Assembly: GCF_024347675.1 (NCBI RefSeq)
Contig: NZ_AP024881.1
Location: forward strand, 1,364,001 to 1,428,000
DNA length: 64,000 nt
Direction of reading: 5' to 3'
Origin: Vibrio ishigakensis
GTDB lineage: Bacteria > Pseudomonadota > Gammaproteobacteria > Enterobacterales > Vibrionaceae
Shown here: one piece after another, positions 43,310 to 51,940 of the stretch
How positions within the stretch are numbered: position 1 is the first letter of the stretch
Layout: each line of letters begins with the position of its first letter
Made by a program: the position numbers and the translations under genes
Notes under the pieces: generated by a model
The model's database searches: none
What the model was told of the DNA's origin: nothing
What the model saw: the letters and a program-made list of their open reading frames with translations, nothing else

Positions 43310-44221
43310 ATGGGTATGTCGATTCGTTTGTTGTTAAACGGAAAGAAAGCGGGACAAGAGGATGTACGAGCTGCAGTTTATTCTCTGCGAGAGCAGGGCG
43401 TTGATCTTGAAGTAAGACCAACTTGGGAAGGCGGTGATATTGAGCGATTGGTTCTCGAGGCGCAGGCAGAGGGTATAAAACGCATCATCGCTGGTGGAGG
43501 TGATGGCACAGTGAATGAGGTAGTAAGTGCGCTGTTAAAGCACAACCTCAATCATATCGAGCTTGCTGTTTTGCCATTAGGAACGGCGAATGACTTCGCC
43601 AGCGCGTGTGAGATTCCTACAGAGCCATTGGCTGCGCTCGAGCTTGCCTGTAAGGAAAATCCATATTGGGTAGACGCTGGCAGTGCAAACGATTCGTACT
43701 TTATCAATATCGCAACAGCTGGTTTCGGCGCTCAAGTTACAGCAACAACACCGGTTGCATTGAAGAACTTCCTTGGAGGCGGTGCTTACACTCTATCAGG
43801 ATTGGTTCAAGCCATTAATTTTGAGCCGTTTGCAGGTGTGGTGGTTGCCGATGATCAGCAGAAGTTTGCCAATGTGGTGGTAGGCGCATTGTGTAACGGT
43901 CGCACCGCGGGTGGTGGTCAGCCTTTAGCTCCAGATGCGTATATCGATGATGGCCTGTTAGAAGCCTTTACCATAGAAGACTTTACCGCTGCGGATATTC
44001 CAAAAGTGATTGAGGATATAAAGTCCAACATCGATACCCAGTTTGTGCATCGCCGCAGTGTTAAAAGAGTAGAGTGGCGCTCAGATGTGCATATGCCTAT
44101 CAATCTAGATGGTGAACCACTCTCTGCATCGAATGTGGTCATTGAGGTGATGCCAAGGGCAATTAAACTGGTACTTCCTGACAATACGCCTGTGCTTAAG
44201 CATAGAGAGATAGCCTCTTAA
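43310..44221 (+). CDS. yegS: YegS-like lipid kinase
   Basis: 303 aa, the usual YegS size. Diacylglycerol-kinase catalytic domain with IIAGGGDGTVNEVVSALL (GGDGT) and AVLPLGTANDFASAC, then NGRTAGGGQPLAPDAYIDDG. YegS phosphorylates phosphatidylglycerol-like lipids in E. coli. Starts 31 bp after the second GTPase, so membrane lipid modification may be linked to that pair (inference from context). Either ATG 43310 or the ATG two codons on could be used. Terminator at 44313. Confidence 0.87.
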   Translation: MGMSIRLLLNGKKAGQEDVRAAVYSLREQGVDLEVRPTWEGGDIERLVLEAQAEGIKRIIAGGGDGTVNEVVSALLKHNLNHIELAVLPLGTANDFASACEIPTEPLAALELACKENPYWVDAGSANDSYFINIATAGFGAQVTATTPVALKNFLGGGAYTLSGLVQAINFEPFAGVVVADDQQKFANVVVGALCNGRTAGGGQPLAPDAYIDDGLLEAFTIEDFTAADIPKVIEDIKSNIDTQFVHRRSVKRVEWRSDVHMPINLDGEPLSASNVVIEVMPRAIKLVLPDNTPVLKHREIAS

Positions 44222-44312
44222 AAAAACTCTCTTTATGAATGGGGTCTCGTCTACAAGACCTAGCTTTCAATTCGGCGTCTTATTGCACCTAAAAACCCGT
44301 CTTCAAATTATT

Positions 44313-44340
44313 AAAAAGATCGCAATATGCGGTCTTTTTT
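44313..44340 (+). terminator. Terminator after the GTPase/yegS operon
   Basis: AAAAAGATCGCA (44313-44324) pairs, with one G-T wobble, with TGCGGTCTTTTT (44328-44339) around ATA, then T. About 92 bp after the yegS stop. Confidence 0.82.
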
Positions 44341-44465
44341 ACCTTACCTATCTAATTGTCTAATACTTCCTCATTGTATTTATCGCTGACGAATCATCAA
44401 ACTTGAAAACCAAGACATAGCAAAAAACTATCACCTAGGGAGGGGGATAAAAAGAGAGAAACAGC

Positions 44466-44774
44466 ATGAATATAAGAAAGGCATCACTCGGCAAACAGAT
44501 AAAGGCAATAGCTGCTTTGCAACTAGCTGTATTGATGGCAGCGTGTTCCAGTACAGAGCCAACATTAGAGAACAACTGTAGCACGCAAGGGGTACAGGAA
44601 AGTATTGATGAAGCCAATGCCCTTGGTGCTCTTTCACTATTGAATGCCCTAGCGGGAGGTAACCAATACTCTGGCTTATCGTCTCATGCGAGAAACTCAG
44701 AGCAACAAGCCGAAATCATCAAAATTCAGGCTGAGCTATGTGAGCAGAAGAAAGCAGAAAAAGGCTTGGAGTAA
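44466..44774 (+). CDS. Small predicted lipoprotein
   Basis: 102 aa. Long n-region, then hydrophobic AALQLAVLMAAC with lipobox LMAAC. Mature part is about 75 aa, Ala/Asn/Glu-rich, with Cys in NNCSTQG and in ELCEQKK that could pair as a disulfide. Predicted helical at both ends; no family recognised. The next lipoprotein gene starts 4 nt after the stop. The upstream leader carries AGGGAGGGGG at 44438-44447 and GAGAG near the ATG. Confidence 0.72.
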   Translation: MNIRKASLGKQIKAIAALQLAVLMAACSSTEPTLENNCSTQGVQESIDEANALGALSLLNALAGGNQYSGLSSHARNSEQQAEIIKIQAELCEQKKAEKGLE

Positions 44775-44777
44775 ACA

Positions 44778-44945
44778 ATGCGTAGATTACTCTTGATTAC
44801 TGTCATCATTGCTTTGGTTGGATGTGTGACAACTTCCTATAGTCATGAGACTGAGCAACAAGTCAGTAAAGCTCCAACGAAATATAAAGACACATTTCGA
44901 GAAAAGATCTTAGGTACCTTGCTCATCGATGGCTTAATGAAGTAG
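44778..44945 (+). CDS. 55-aa lipoprotein following the 102-aa lipoprotein
   Basis: Short gene. ATG 44778 starts 4 nt after the upstream stop, with TTGGAGTAAAC providing GGAG 7 nt before it. Signal MRRLLLITVIIALVGC gives the lipobox ALVGC, so the mature lipoprotein would be only 40 aa, ending FREKILGTLLIDGLMK, an amphipathic helix-like tail. TAG at 44943-44945. Two lipoproteins in tandem with a shared terminator suggest one cell-envelope function. Family unknown. Confidence 0.68.
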   Translation: MRRLLLITVIIALVGCVTTSYSHETEQQVSKAPTKYKDTFREKILGTLLIDGLMK

Positions 44946-45002
44946 GAGTGATGTACTGTGTATCGGTACACGGGGAAAGAGAGTTGAAAGCCCAGAAACA
45001 AC

Positions 45003-45030
45003 AAAGCCTCCGCAAGGGAGGCTTTATCTA
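45003..45030. terminator. Bidirectional hairpin between lipoprotein genes and tRNA-Val
   Basis: AAAGCCTCC (45003-45011) pairs with GGAGGCTTT (45017-45025) around GCAAG. On the minus strand the tail GTTGTTTCT follows. It can end both the lipoprotein transcript and the tRNA transcript. Confidence 0.82.
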
Positions 45031-45034
45031 AATT

Positions 45035-45111
45035 TGGTGGGTCCGGGCGAACTCGAATCGCCGACCCCTACCATGTCAAGGTAGTACTCTAACCAACTGA
45101 GCTACGGACCC
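45035..45111 (-). tRNA. tRNA-Val (anticodon GAC), CCA encoded
   Basis: 77 nt on the minus strand. Acceptor GGGTCCG pairs with CGGACCC, then ACCA. D arm GCTCAGTTGGTTAGAGT; anticodon arm CTACC-TTGACAT-GGTAG gives anticodon GAC (valine, GUC/GUU codons); T arm with TTCGAGT. It resembles enteric valV/valW. Single copy with no other tRNA beside it. Confidence 0.96.
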
Positions 45112-45284
45112 AAATTTTCAAGCGTTGAGAGCATGTCTCGTTGCTTGAGTTGTAATATATTCGGGCGAACTGCTTCTTGCAACAGGAAAATAGAACTTCT
45201 GTGACCGTTTGATGGGTAAATGTTCAAATCGTTTAATTTGCGCACCAATTTTGCTAACGGCTTGATACAAGGCAAGTTATTTTC

Positions 45285-46007
45285 TTAATACTGGATATGA
45301 TTGGTGGAGGTGCCATCCACATACCAGTTTGCTCCAGAGACAAAACTTGCCGCAGGGCTAGAGATGAAGGTGACCACGCGTGCGACTTCTTCTGGCTTCG
45401 CCAAGCGTCCCAGAGGGTTTCTTTGAATCACTTGTTTAAAATCTTGTGGATTCTCGCGTTTGAATTTGCCCCAGAAAGCATCTTCAACATAAGTGTCGCC
45501 AGGAGAGACGGTATTCACTCTTATCGTTGAGGCGTAGGTCAGTGACAGCGATTTCATATAGTGAGCCATTGCTGCTTTACCGGCACCATAAGCATTTGCA
45601 CCTGCAATGGTAACACTGCTGGCTTTCGAGCCTATATAAGTAATGGCAGCACTTCGTGAATGAAGCAGTTTGGGAATAACGAGCTCGATACTCTTTTGAG
45701 TGCCTAAGATGTCGGTTTCTACCATTTCTGACCAATCATCGGAGATGGGGCTTACATTAGCGACGAAGATATCGATTTTAGGAATCGAATCTATCCAGCG
45801 GTTAAAAGCGTCAGTATCCAAAATATCAACCGATTGACCTTGTACCTTTTCTCCAAATGAGCTGCACATCTTGTCGATTCGCTGTTGGTTTCGAGCACAA
45901 AACCATACATTGGCACCCTCTTGTGCGAACGTTCTTACTATTTCGGCTCCGATCCCATTTGAACCACCGGTAATTACCACGTTTTTGTTTGCAAGGTTAA
46001 GTTCCAT
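45285..46007 (-). CDS. Short-chain dehydrogenase/reductase
   Basis: 240 aa, classical SDR. NAD(P)-binding TGGSNGIGAEI (residues 14-24), VANVSP in place of NNAG, catalytic Ser in YIGSKAS and YxxxK as YGAGK (Tyr, Lys). C-terminal YVDGTSTN is the usual substrate-end sequence. Resembles 3-oxoacyl-ACP reductase-type oxidoreductases, but the substrate is open. The Arg in ARNQQRI after beta2 favours NADPH. Divergent from an AraC-family gene (170 bp between starts), which probably controls it. ATG with AAGGGA upstream. Confidence 0.92.
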   Translation of the reverse strand: MELNLANKNVVITGGSNGIGAEIVRTFAQEGANVWFCARNQQRIDKMCSSFGEKVQGQSVDILDTDAFNRWIDSIPKIDIFVANVSPISDDWSEMVETDILGTQKSIELVIPKLLHSRSAAITYIGSKASSVTIAGANAYGAGKAAMAHYMKSLSLTYASTIRVNTVSPGDTYVEDAFWGKFKRENPQDFKQVIQRNPLGRLAKPEEVARVVTFISSPAASFVSGANWYVDGTSTNHIQY

Positions 46008-46177
46008 TTCGTTCCCTTTGTCTTTTGCTCTGGAGCGTCAATGGTATTCAAAAAGAATGGGTCTGATTGAATACAAACTAAGGTTTAGGAATCGAGCGAT
46101 TGAGTGAATTATGAAACCTGTTGATTTTTAATGGTATTTTGCCATCCTGATATAGGGTTTACCAAAATGGACTTGCA

Positions 46178-47188
46178 ATGCCTAGCAATACAGAATCACT
46201 GAACCTTATCCGCCTAGAGGATATGCGTTTTTTTGTATCCCTTTTGAAACAGATAGATAAAGGGGCGTACGACCTTTTACGAGAAGCGACCATTCCTAAT
46301 GATATTGCAGGGCAGGTGAGCTATGACTATCTTCCTGAATCCGCGCTAAAGAATGTCTTCGAACTTCTGGCAAAACATTTCACGATGGCTGAACTTGGCA
46401 TCATCTTTTGGCGAGGTATCCGTGAGCAATACATCCCATCCGTTGTTTCTCAACTGCCTGAGAGCGAGAATGTTGTGGAGGCTGTTCAGAATCTATCAGA
46501 GCTACTAAAGGTAATCTCACCTAACTCTAATGTTTACTCCATAGAGATAGGTGGTAGTTTTTGGATTGCCCGCGAAAAATCTGAGCAACACGCACTTTGG
46601 TTTAAGTATGCGGAACTGTTTTCCATCCTATTCATGGTGGAGTTTGTTCGAAGCCTTACCGATATGAAATGGATGCCGAATCAAATCTCGATTGTGAGTG
46701 AGGATGTCGAGATTTATCACTCTTTACCAACCCTGAATGGCATTACCTTTATCCAAGAGCGCTCTGTCACTGGAATTAAACTCTCTGATGATGTGGCTAA
46801 AACTAAGCCCGTGATTAAGTACAGGCGCAAGAGGGCCTTGATCCAAGCCGAGGCTATCAAGTTTAAGCAGATGGATTTTGTTTCTCTGCTAAAGCTCGCC
46901 ATTGCGCCTTATCTTTCAGGGGGAAAACTGCCGATAAAGCTGGCCGCTGAGATCCTTCGAATCAATGTTCGAACATTGCAACGTCGCTTGGGGAAAGAGG
47001 GGGTGATTTACAAAGAACTGGTTGATGACATGACTTTCGAGATAATTGAAAAAGAGCTGCTTTCAAGCAAGGAGACAATTACCTTCATAGCTAGCAAATA
47101 CGGATATTCTGATGCTGCGCACTTCACTCGAGCATTTAAGCGACGTTATAACATAACGCCTGGAAACTTTCGTAATAAAAACAGATAG
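46178..47188 (+). CDS. AraC-family transcriptional regulator
   Basis: 336 aa. C-terminal double HTH of the AraC/XylS family: LAAEILRINVRTLQRRLGK and IASKYGYSDAAHFTRAFKRR with the typical N-I-T-P-G-N-F-R end. The N-terminal 230 residues follow the OruR/ArgR-type arabinose-binding-like fold used for ligand sensing (NVFELLAKHFTMAELG). Divergent from the SDR gene, its likely target. Start ATG 46178; the Shine-Dalgarno is poor. Confidence 0.88.
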   Translation: MPSNTESLNLIRLEDMRFFVSLLKQIDKGAYDLLREATIPNDIAGQVSYDYLPESALKNVFELLAKHFTMAELGIIFWRGIREQYIPSVVSQLPESENVVEAVQNLSELLKVISPNSNVYSIEIGGSFWIAREKSEQHALWFKYAELFSILFMVEFVRSLTDMKWMPNQISIVSEDVEIYHSLPTLNGITFIQERSVTGIKLSDDVAKTKPVIKYRRKRALIQAEAIKFKQMDFVSLLKLAIAPYLSGGKLPIKLAAEILRINVRTLQRRLGKEGVIYKELVDDMTFEIIEKELLSSKETITFIASKYGYSDAAHFTRAFKRRYNITPGNFRNKNR

Positions 47189-47450
47189 TTATATTTTTTA
47201 TAATCTACAGTTTAATTTTCCTACATTTTCTTTTTAAGTGTCATCAAATGGCAATCTTGTCATTTTGCTTTTCTATAAAATCTTTCCTAAGTTATTGAGG
47301 TTAAGTAATTGTTTCTGTTGGTTTCATTTTTGTTGTCAATGAAAGCGATGCGATAAAAGCTCAATACGTACGCTGATAGATGGAATTGTTGTTTTATCAC
47401 GGATTTGAGTAAACCAGTTCACCTCATTGAGGCTTTATAGGTAAGCAAAC

Positions 47451-48827
47451 ATGAAAAAAGCATTGAAATTGTCTGCAGTTGCTTTATCGATGACAGCTGC
47501 GTTCTCAGCAAACGCTGCTACAACCATCTTTAAGAATGTAGATATCTTTAACGGTACAGAAGAAAAGCTGTATGAAGATCATCACGTAATGGTTGTTGAT
47601 AACAAGATCGCTCAAATCTCATCGAAAGAGATCAAGGCTGAAGGCGATGCAGTGGTTATCGACGGTGAAGGCAAGACCCTAATGCCTGGTCTAATCGACG
47701 GCCATGCGCACGTTATGATCAACTACAACTTTGGTGATATTGAACACAATAAAGATATTACCGACATTTCAATTAACTCCATCACGGTTGCAGAGCGCTT
47801 CCTTGATGATGGCTTTACCACAGTGCGTGATATGGGTGGTCCAGCGTTTGGTCTGATGCGTGAGATTGAAGCAGGCAATGTAAAAGGCCCACGTATCTAT
47901 CCATCTGGTGGTTTTATCTCTCAAACCTCAGGTCACGGTGACTTCCGAGACCGTGCTGATGCTGGCTTCTCTACGGCACAGCAAGGCGACATATCTAACT
48001 TCGAGCGTATGGGCATTGGTAATGTAGCTGATGGCGTGCCTGAAGTGCTGCGTGCTACTCGTCTAAACCTTCGTAACGGTGCATCTCAGATTAAGATCAT
48101 GGCTGGTGGCGGTGGTTCATCTCGCTTTGACCCAATCGATACCACTCAATACTCAGTAGAGGAAACCTGTGCCATCGTAGAAGCTGCCAAAGATTGGAAC
48201 ACCTATGTTGCAGCGCACACCTTCAACGATCGCTCGGTTAATCGTCTTCTGGACTGTGGTGTTAAAACCTTTGAGCACGGTTTTTTCATCAATGATGACA
48301 CTATGAAGCGTATCTCGAAAGAAGGCGGATATGTAGTTCCTCAGATGTGGGGGCTATCTCCAGACCTAGCTAAGAACCCGCTAATGCCGAAAGAGAAACT
48401 GCCTATGGTAGCGGTACTTCAAGAGAAGTATGGCGATTATGGACAGCGCCTTCTTGAGAACGATGTAAAAGTGGTGTTTGCATCGGATTATGTGGGAGCT
48501 AACTCGGATGCAGAGCGTGCGCGTCGATATGAGATCTGGTGGCGTACTCAGGCATTTGGAAGCAACTTCGAGGTACTTAAGCAGATGACTTCAACTGCCG
48601 GTGAGATGCTGGCGATGTCTGGTCCTCGCGGTACGGCCAAAGGCAAGCTAGGCGTTATCGAAAAAGATGCAATTGCGGACATTCTGCTGGTTGATGGTAA
48701 CCCACTTGAAGATATGTCAATTATTGGTGCAACGGATAAGTGGTTCGACGCTGATCCTGAGTACAAGAAAATCGATACTATTAAGCTAGTAATGAAAGAC
48801 GGTAAAATCTACCGTAACGAAATGTAA
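47451..48827 (+). CDS. Exported amidohydrolase-superfamily metal-dependent hydrolase
   Basis: 458 aa. Signal peptide MKKALKLSAVALSMTAAFSANA. Metal-dependent hydrolase of the prolidase/imidazolonepropionase-like branch: HxH in PGLIDGHAHVMINYNFG, a Lys that may be carboxylated in SQIKIMAGGGGSS, His in YVAAHTFNDRS and in FEHGFFIND, and Asp in VVFASDYVGANS. Acts in the periplasm on an amide, lactam or peptide bond; substrate unknown. Good AGGTAAGC ribosome site. The DUF3299 gene and the porin gene follow on the same strand (79 bp and 94 bp gaps). Confidence 0.9.
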   Translation: MKKALKLSAVALSMTAAFSANAATTIFKNVDIFNGTEEKLYEDHHVMVVDNKIAQISSKEIKAEGDAVVIDGEGKTLMPGLIDGHAHVMINYNFGDIEHNKDITDISINSITVAERFLDDGFTTVRDMGGPAFGLMREIEAGNVKGPRIYPSGGFISQTSGHGDFRDRADAGFSTAQQGDISNFERMGIGNVADGVPEVLRATRLNLRNGASQIKIMAGGGGSSRFDPIDTTQYSVEETCAIVEAAKDWNTYVAAHTFNDRSVNRLLDCGVKTFEHGFFINDDTMKRISKEGGYVVPQMWGLSPDLAKNPLMPKEKLPMVAVLQEKYGDYGQRLLENDVKVVFASDYVGANSDAERARRYEIWWRTQAFGSNFEVLKQMTSTAGEMLAMSGPRGTAKGKLGVIEKDAIADILLVDGNPLEDMSIIGATDKWFDADPEYKKIDTIKLVMKDGKIYRNEM

Positions 48828-48906
48828 CTCATTGTTATAATTAAACTTTATATAAGATATATAGGCAGAGCACTTGCTCTGCCTTCATTTTCCATGAGGT
48901 AGTCTG

Positions 48907-49575
48907 ATGAAACTTTGGAAACGATTCATGCTGGGAAGCGCGCTTTTATTTTCGCTAGGGACAACGGTTAACGCCCAAGAGATGAAGCCCACTTACTGGC
49001 AAGATCTCGTTCCCCAAGTTGAGCGAGTGGCAGACCCATTTGCCGCATTGGATTCTAATCAACTGTATGACTTGGGCACCATTGCCCGCTACGAAGCGTC
49101 TCTGAATGAGCCGGGCTTTAAGCCATCTGAGGAAGCGAAAAAGAACATCGCTGAGATTCGGGCGAATCTTAAGAAGCAAGGTATCGATGTTGATCACTTA
49201 TTCTCAATGAGAGAGCAGATCAAACAGCAACGTATGGCGTCGGCCACTCAACCGAACAAAGCGATTCTTGATAAGAAACACCGCATCCCTGGTTTTATTA
49301 CTCCAGTTGAGATGGAAGGAACCAAGGTGACTAAGTTCTTCTTAGTGCCAACTGCCGGTGCGTGTATCCATACACCGCCACCACCGCCAAACCAGATCGT
49401 ACTAGTTGACTATCCCGAAGGTATTGAATTGGTAAGCCTTGCAACGCCTGTGTGGGTTGAGGGTGAACTCTTTAACCAAGCGGTTAAACAAGACGTTAAC
49501 TATAGCGATGGTGCGAGTAACGTTGAAGCGGTCTATCAAATCAATGCGGATCTTGTAGAAAACTACGAAATGTAA
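48907..49575 (+). CDS. Exported DUF3299 protein
   Basis: 222 aa. Signal peptide MKLWKRFMLGSALLFSLGTTVNA, then a helical region with a long charged helix (EAKKNIAEIRANLKKQGIDV) and the DUF3299 core: HRIPGFITPVEMEGTKVTKF, then FFLVPTAGACIHTPPPPPNQ. The single Cys in GACIHTPPPPPN and the Pro run are family hallmarks; the role is not known. Located between the amidohydrolase and the porin on one strand, so probably the same process. GAGG lies 11 nt before the ATG. Confidence 0.87.
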   Translation: MKLWKRFMLGSALLFSLGTTVNAQEMKPTYWQDLVPQVERVADPFAALDSNQLYDLGTIARYEASLNEPGFKPSEEAKKNIAEIRANLKKQGIDVDHLFSMREQIKQQRMASATQPNKAILDKKHRIPGFITPVEMEGTKVTKFFLVPTAGACIHTPPPPPNQIVLVDYPEGIELVSLATPVWVEGELFNQAVKQDVNYSDGASNVEAVYQINADLVENYEM

Positions 49576-49597
49576 TTAAACAGTATTGCGTATTGTC

Positions 49598-49628
49598 GTC
49601 AGTTGGCTATTTTCACTAGTCAACTGAC
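49598..49628 (+). other. Hairpin between the DUF3299 and porin genes
   Basis: GTCAGTTG (49598-49605) and CAACTGAC (49621-49628) form an 8-bp stem with a 15-nt loop, 23 bp after the DUF3299 stop. No T-run follows, so it may be an mRNA-stability or processing hairpin rather than a terminator. Confidence 0.5.
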
Positions 49629-49669
49629 AGTAAAGTATCGACAAATTTCCAGACTATGAAGGTTTCAGA

Positions 49670-50944
49670 ATGGCTCTGACAGCTAAGTTTTCAAAAATCT
49701 CTACCGGTATTATTCTTGCGCTATCTTCAACGCTTGCAATGGCGGGAGGAGCAAACTTTGAAGGCCCAGACTCGGTTGAAAACACCATTGCAGCTCAGAA
49801 AGCTGACCAAAAAGATTGGCGTGAAAATCTAGCGGACAAAGGGTTTACCTTTGGTGCGGATTATTTTGCTTTGGGTTTAACAAGTGCGAATGGTTCAACT
49901 GGTGACAGTGCTTCTTCTGCGTCTGGCGTAGCTCGTATCTATGGTCAATGGAACTTAGTTGGTAAAGAGTCGGGTAATACCGGTGGTCTAGTTTGGAAGA
50001 TTGAACATCGTCATGCATACACTGACAATGCACCTAAAGACTATTCAGGTATTACATTCCAAGCTCAAGACAACATTGGTTATGTTGGTATGATTGCTCC
50101 AGCATTCAGTGACCAAGGCTTTCGGGTAACGGACTTGAACTGGAAGCAAAAAATCAATGGTGGTCGAGGTACTATTCAATTTGGTTGGCAAGATGTGACC
50201 AACTACGTTGACACTTACGCGCTAGCAAGTCCTTGGACAGGCTTCACCAACCTAGCATTCTCTACTGGTTCTGGTGCTATGGGGCTACCTGATGATGGTA
50301 TCCTAGCTCTGTCTGGTGGTCACATGATTGGTGACAACTTCTATGTTGTAGCGGGTATTGCCGATGCCAAAGGTAAGTCTGACGATATCTTTGACGGTTT
50401 TGATACTGCATTTGGTAGCGACGCAGCTTACTTCACAACTTTAGAGTTGGGTTGGACAGCCTCACAAGATCAAATATATACAGAAAACTTCCACGTGACG
50501 TTCTGGCATATGGATGAAGGTTCTCGTCATAGCCTTTCTTCAACCGTATTGGATGATGGAACTGTGATTGGTGGTGACTCAGGTCAAGGTATTAATTTTT
50601 CATATAGCACCTTTGTCACTTCACAAATCATGCCGTTTATTCGTGGTGGTTTCTCAGAGGGTGATGTTGCTCTGTACGACAAGTCTATCTCTGTCGGTTT
50701 CGGGTACTTTGGACTGGGAGCACCCAAGAACAACTTAGGTTTTGCTGTGAACTGGTCAGAAACGAACAGTGATACCTTGCAGTCATTCGCTGATGATGAC
50801 CAAGTGACAGCAGAGCTGTATTACAACATGCAGTTTGGTGATCATTTCCAGCTAACACCTGATGTACAGTTTATCCATAATCCAGCTATGTCTTTAGAAG
50901 ACACAGCCCTAGTATTCGGTGTACGTGGTCGCGTGTTCTTCTAA
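49670..50944 (+). CDS. OprB-type carbohydrate-selective porin
   Basis: 424 aa. Signal peptide ending LAMAGG, then a sixteen-strand-like barrel with alternating aromatic strands (ENLADKGFTFGADYFALGL, GTIQFGWQDVTNYVDTYALA, VSVGFGYFGLG-like repeats) and terminal Phe (VRGRVFF). Matches OprB-type outer-membrane porins that admit sugars, although the N-terminal helix-rich plug seen in some is short here. It follows the amidohydrolase and DUF3299 genes and may admit the hydrolase substrate. AAGGTTTCAGA before ATG; strong terminator after the stop. Confidence 0.88.
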   Translation: MALTAKFSKISTGIILALSSTLAMAGGANFEGPDSVENTIAAQKADQKDWRENLADKGFTFGADYFALGLTSANGSTGDSASSASGVARIYGQWNLVGKESGNTGGLVWKIEHRHAYTDNAPKDYSGITFQAQDNIGYVGMIAPAFSDQGFRVTDLNWKQKINGGRGTIQFGWQDVTNYVDTYALASPWTGFTNLAFSTGSGAMGLPDDGILALSGGHMIGDNFYVVAGIADAKGKSDDIFDGFDTAFGSDAAYFTTLELGWTASQDQIYTENFHVTFWHMDEGSRHSLSSTVLDDGTVIGGDSGQGINFSYSTFVTSQIMPFIRGGFSEGDVALYDKSISVGFGYFGLGAPKNNLGFAVNWSETNSDTLQSFADDDQVTAELYYNMQFGDHFQLTPDVQFIHNPAMSLEDTALVFGVRGRVFF

Positions 50945-50960
50945 CTCCACTACACAAAAC

Positions 50961-50989
50961 AAAAGAGCGGGTATATCCCGCTCTTTTTT
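50961..50989. terminator. Bidirectional terminator after the porin gene
   Basis: AAAAGAGCGGG (50961-50971) pairs with CCCGCTCTTTT (50977-50987) around TATAT. T-run on the plus side; the convergent HAD gene ends 4 bp away. Confidence 0.92.
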
Positions 50990-50992
50990 GAT

Positions 50993-51646
50993 CTAGAGGT
51001 TCTTCACCATATCTAGCGTAACTTCTTCTAAAGAAGCCAGCTTGTGATCGGCAATGCTCCATTGTGGTCTATCGATAAACGCGTTCTCTGGCACTACGAT
51101 GGTTTTCATTCGAGCTGCTTTGGCTGCCATCAACCCAGTTAATGAATCTTCCAATGCCAGACACTCAGTAGGGGATACATGCAGAGCGTTTGCGGTATTG
51201 ATATAAACTTCCGGGTGAGGTTTTCCATACTCTAGGGCTTCGGCCGATTGTACTGCATCGAAGTGGTTGGTGAGATCCAAAGCGTCTAGTGTTGCAACTA
51301 TTAGCTTCATTGGTGAAGAGGAGGCAACAGCTAATTTCACATCTAGGGTTTTGAGTTCTCTGATCAGAGACTTTAGTCCTGCCATCGCAGGTTTGTGTGC
51401 TTTGATGAGCTCAATTACGCGATCGCTGATCTCTTCACAAACATCAAGTTGACTGATTCCAGTCCAAGGCTGCTTTGCATAATAGATTTCGACTATGTTA
51501 TCGATGCGTACGCCTGTGGTGCCGATGGTATCTTGCTCGGTGAGGGATACACCATACTTTGGAAATATCTCTAATTGTGCCTGACGCCAGAACGGCTCGG
51601 AGTCGATCATTAAACCATCCATGTCAAAGATGACGGCTTTAAGCAT
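50993..51646 (-). CDS. HAD-family sugar-phosphate phosphatase (HxpB/YniC-like)
   Basis: 217 aa from ATG 51646 (GAGGA upstream); an earlier frame start has no ribosome site. HAD motif I FDMDGLMIDSEP (catalytic DxD), motif II AVASSSP, and motif III/IV KPHPEVY then ALEDSLTGLMAAK. The cap domain is alpha-helical. YniC/HxpB dephosphorylates 2-deoxyglucose-6-phosphate and other hexose phosphates; that is the best match, though other small-molecule HAD phosphatases are similar. Confidence 0.88.
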   Translation of the reverse strand: MLKAVIFDMDGLMIDSEPFWRQAQLEIFPKYGVSLTEQDTIGTTGVRIDNIVEIYYAKQPWTGISQLDVCEEISDRVIELIKAHKPAMAGLKSLIRELKTLDVKLAVASSSPMKLIVATLDALDLTNHFDAVQSAEALEYGKPHPEVYINTANALHVSPTECLALEDSLTGLMAAKAARMKTIVVPENAFIDRPQWSIADHKLASLEEVTLDMVKNL

Positions 51647-51888
51647 TTGTATATCCTCGATAGAGTGGGCATATCGCTGATTGGTATCAGCATAAGGTTG
51701 CACTGTTACAATCAGTTTAACCCCTGAAGCATGAATGTATATGATCTGAGTCTAGAAAAATCAGTAGGTTATAGGGAGTGGGTTAAAAATACACACCACC
51801 TTAGCGCACTATAACTAAATAAAGTTAACTATGGTTTAAAACTCACAGACGAATTTAGTGGATACTTAACTTTATGATTCTATTAGAT

Positions 51889-51922
51889 AAAAAAGAGGCT
51901 AAGTAGTTTATATCACTTAGCC
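51889..51922 (-). terminator. Terminator of norM
   Basis: GGCTAAGT (51897-51904) pairs with ACTTAGCC (51915-51922). On the minus strand the tail TCTTTTTT follows. 19 bp after the norM stop. Confidence 0.88.
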
Positions 51923-51940
51923 CTATATGTTGAGGTTTGT

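Noticed and set aside
44400..45300. tRNA-Val as an integration site with an island attached
   Set aside because: No integrase, no direct repeat of the tRNA 3' end and no shift in gene style were seen; the neighbouring small lipoproteins alone are not enough.
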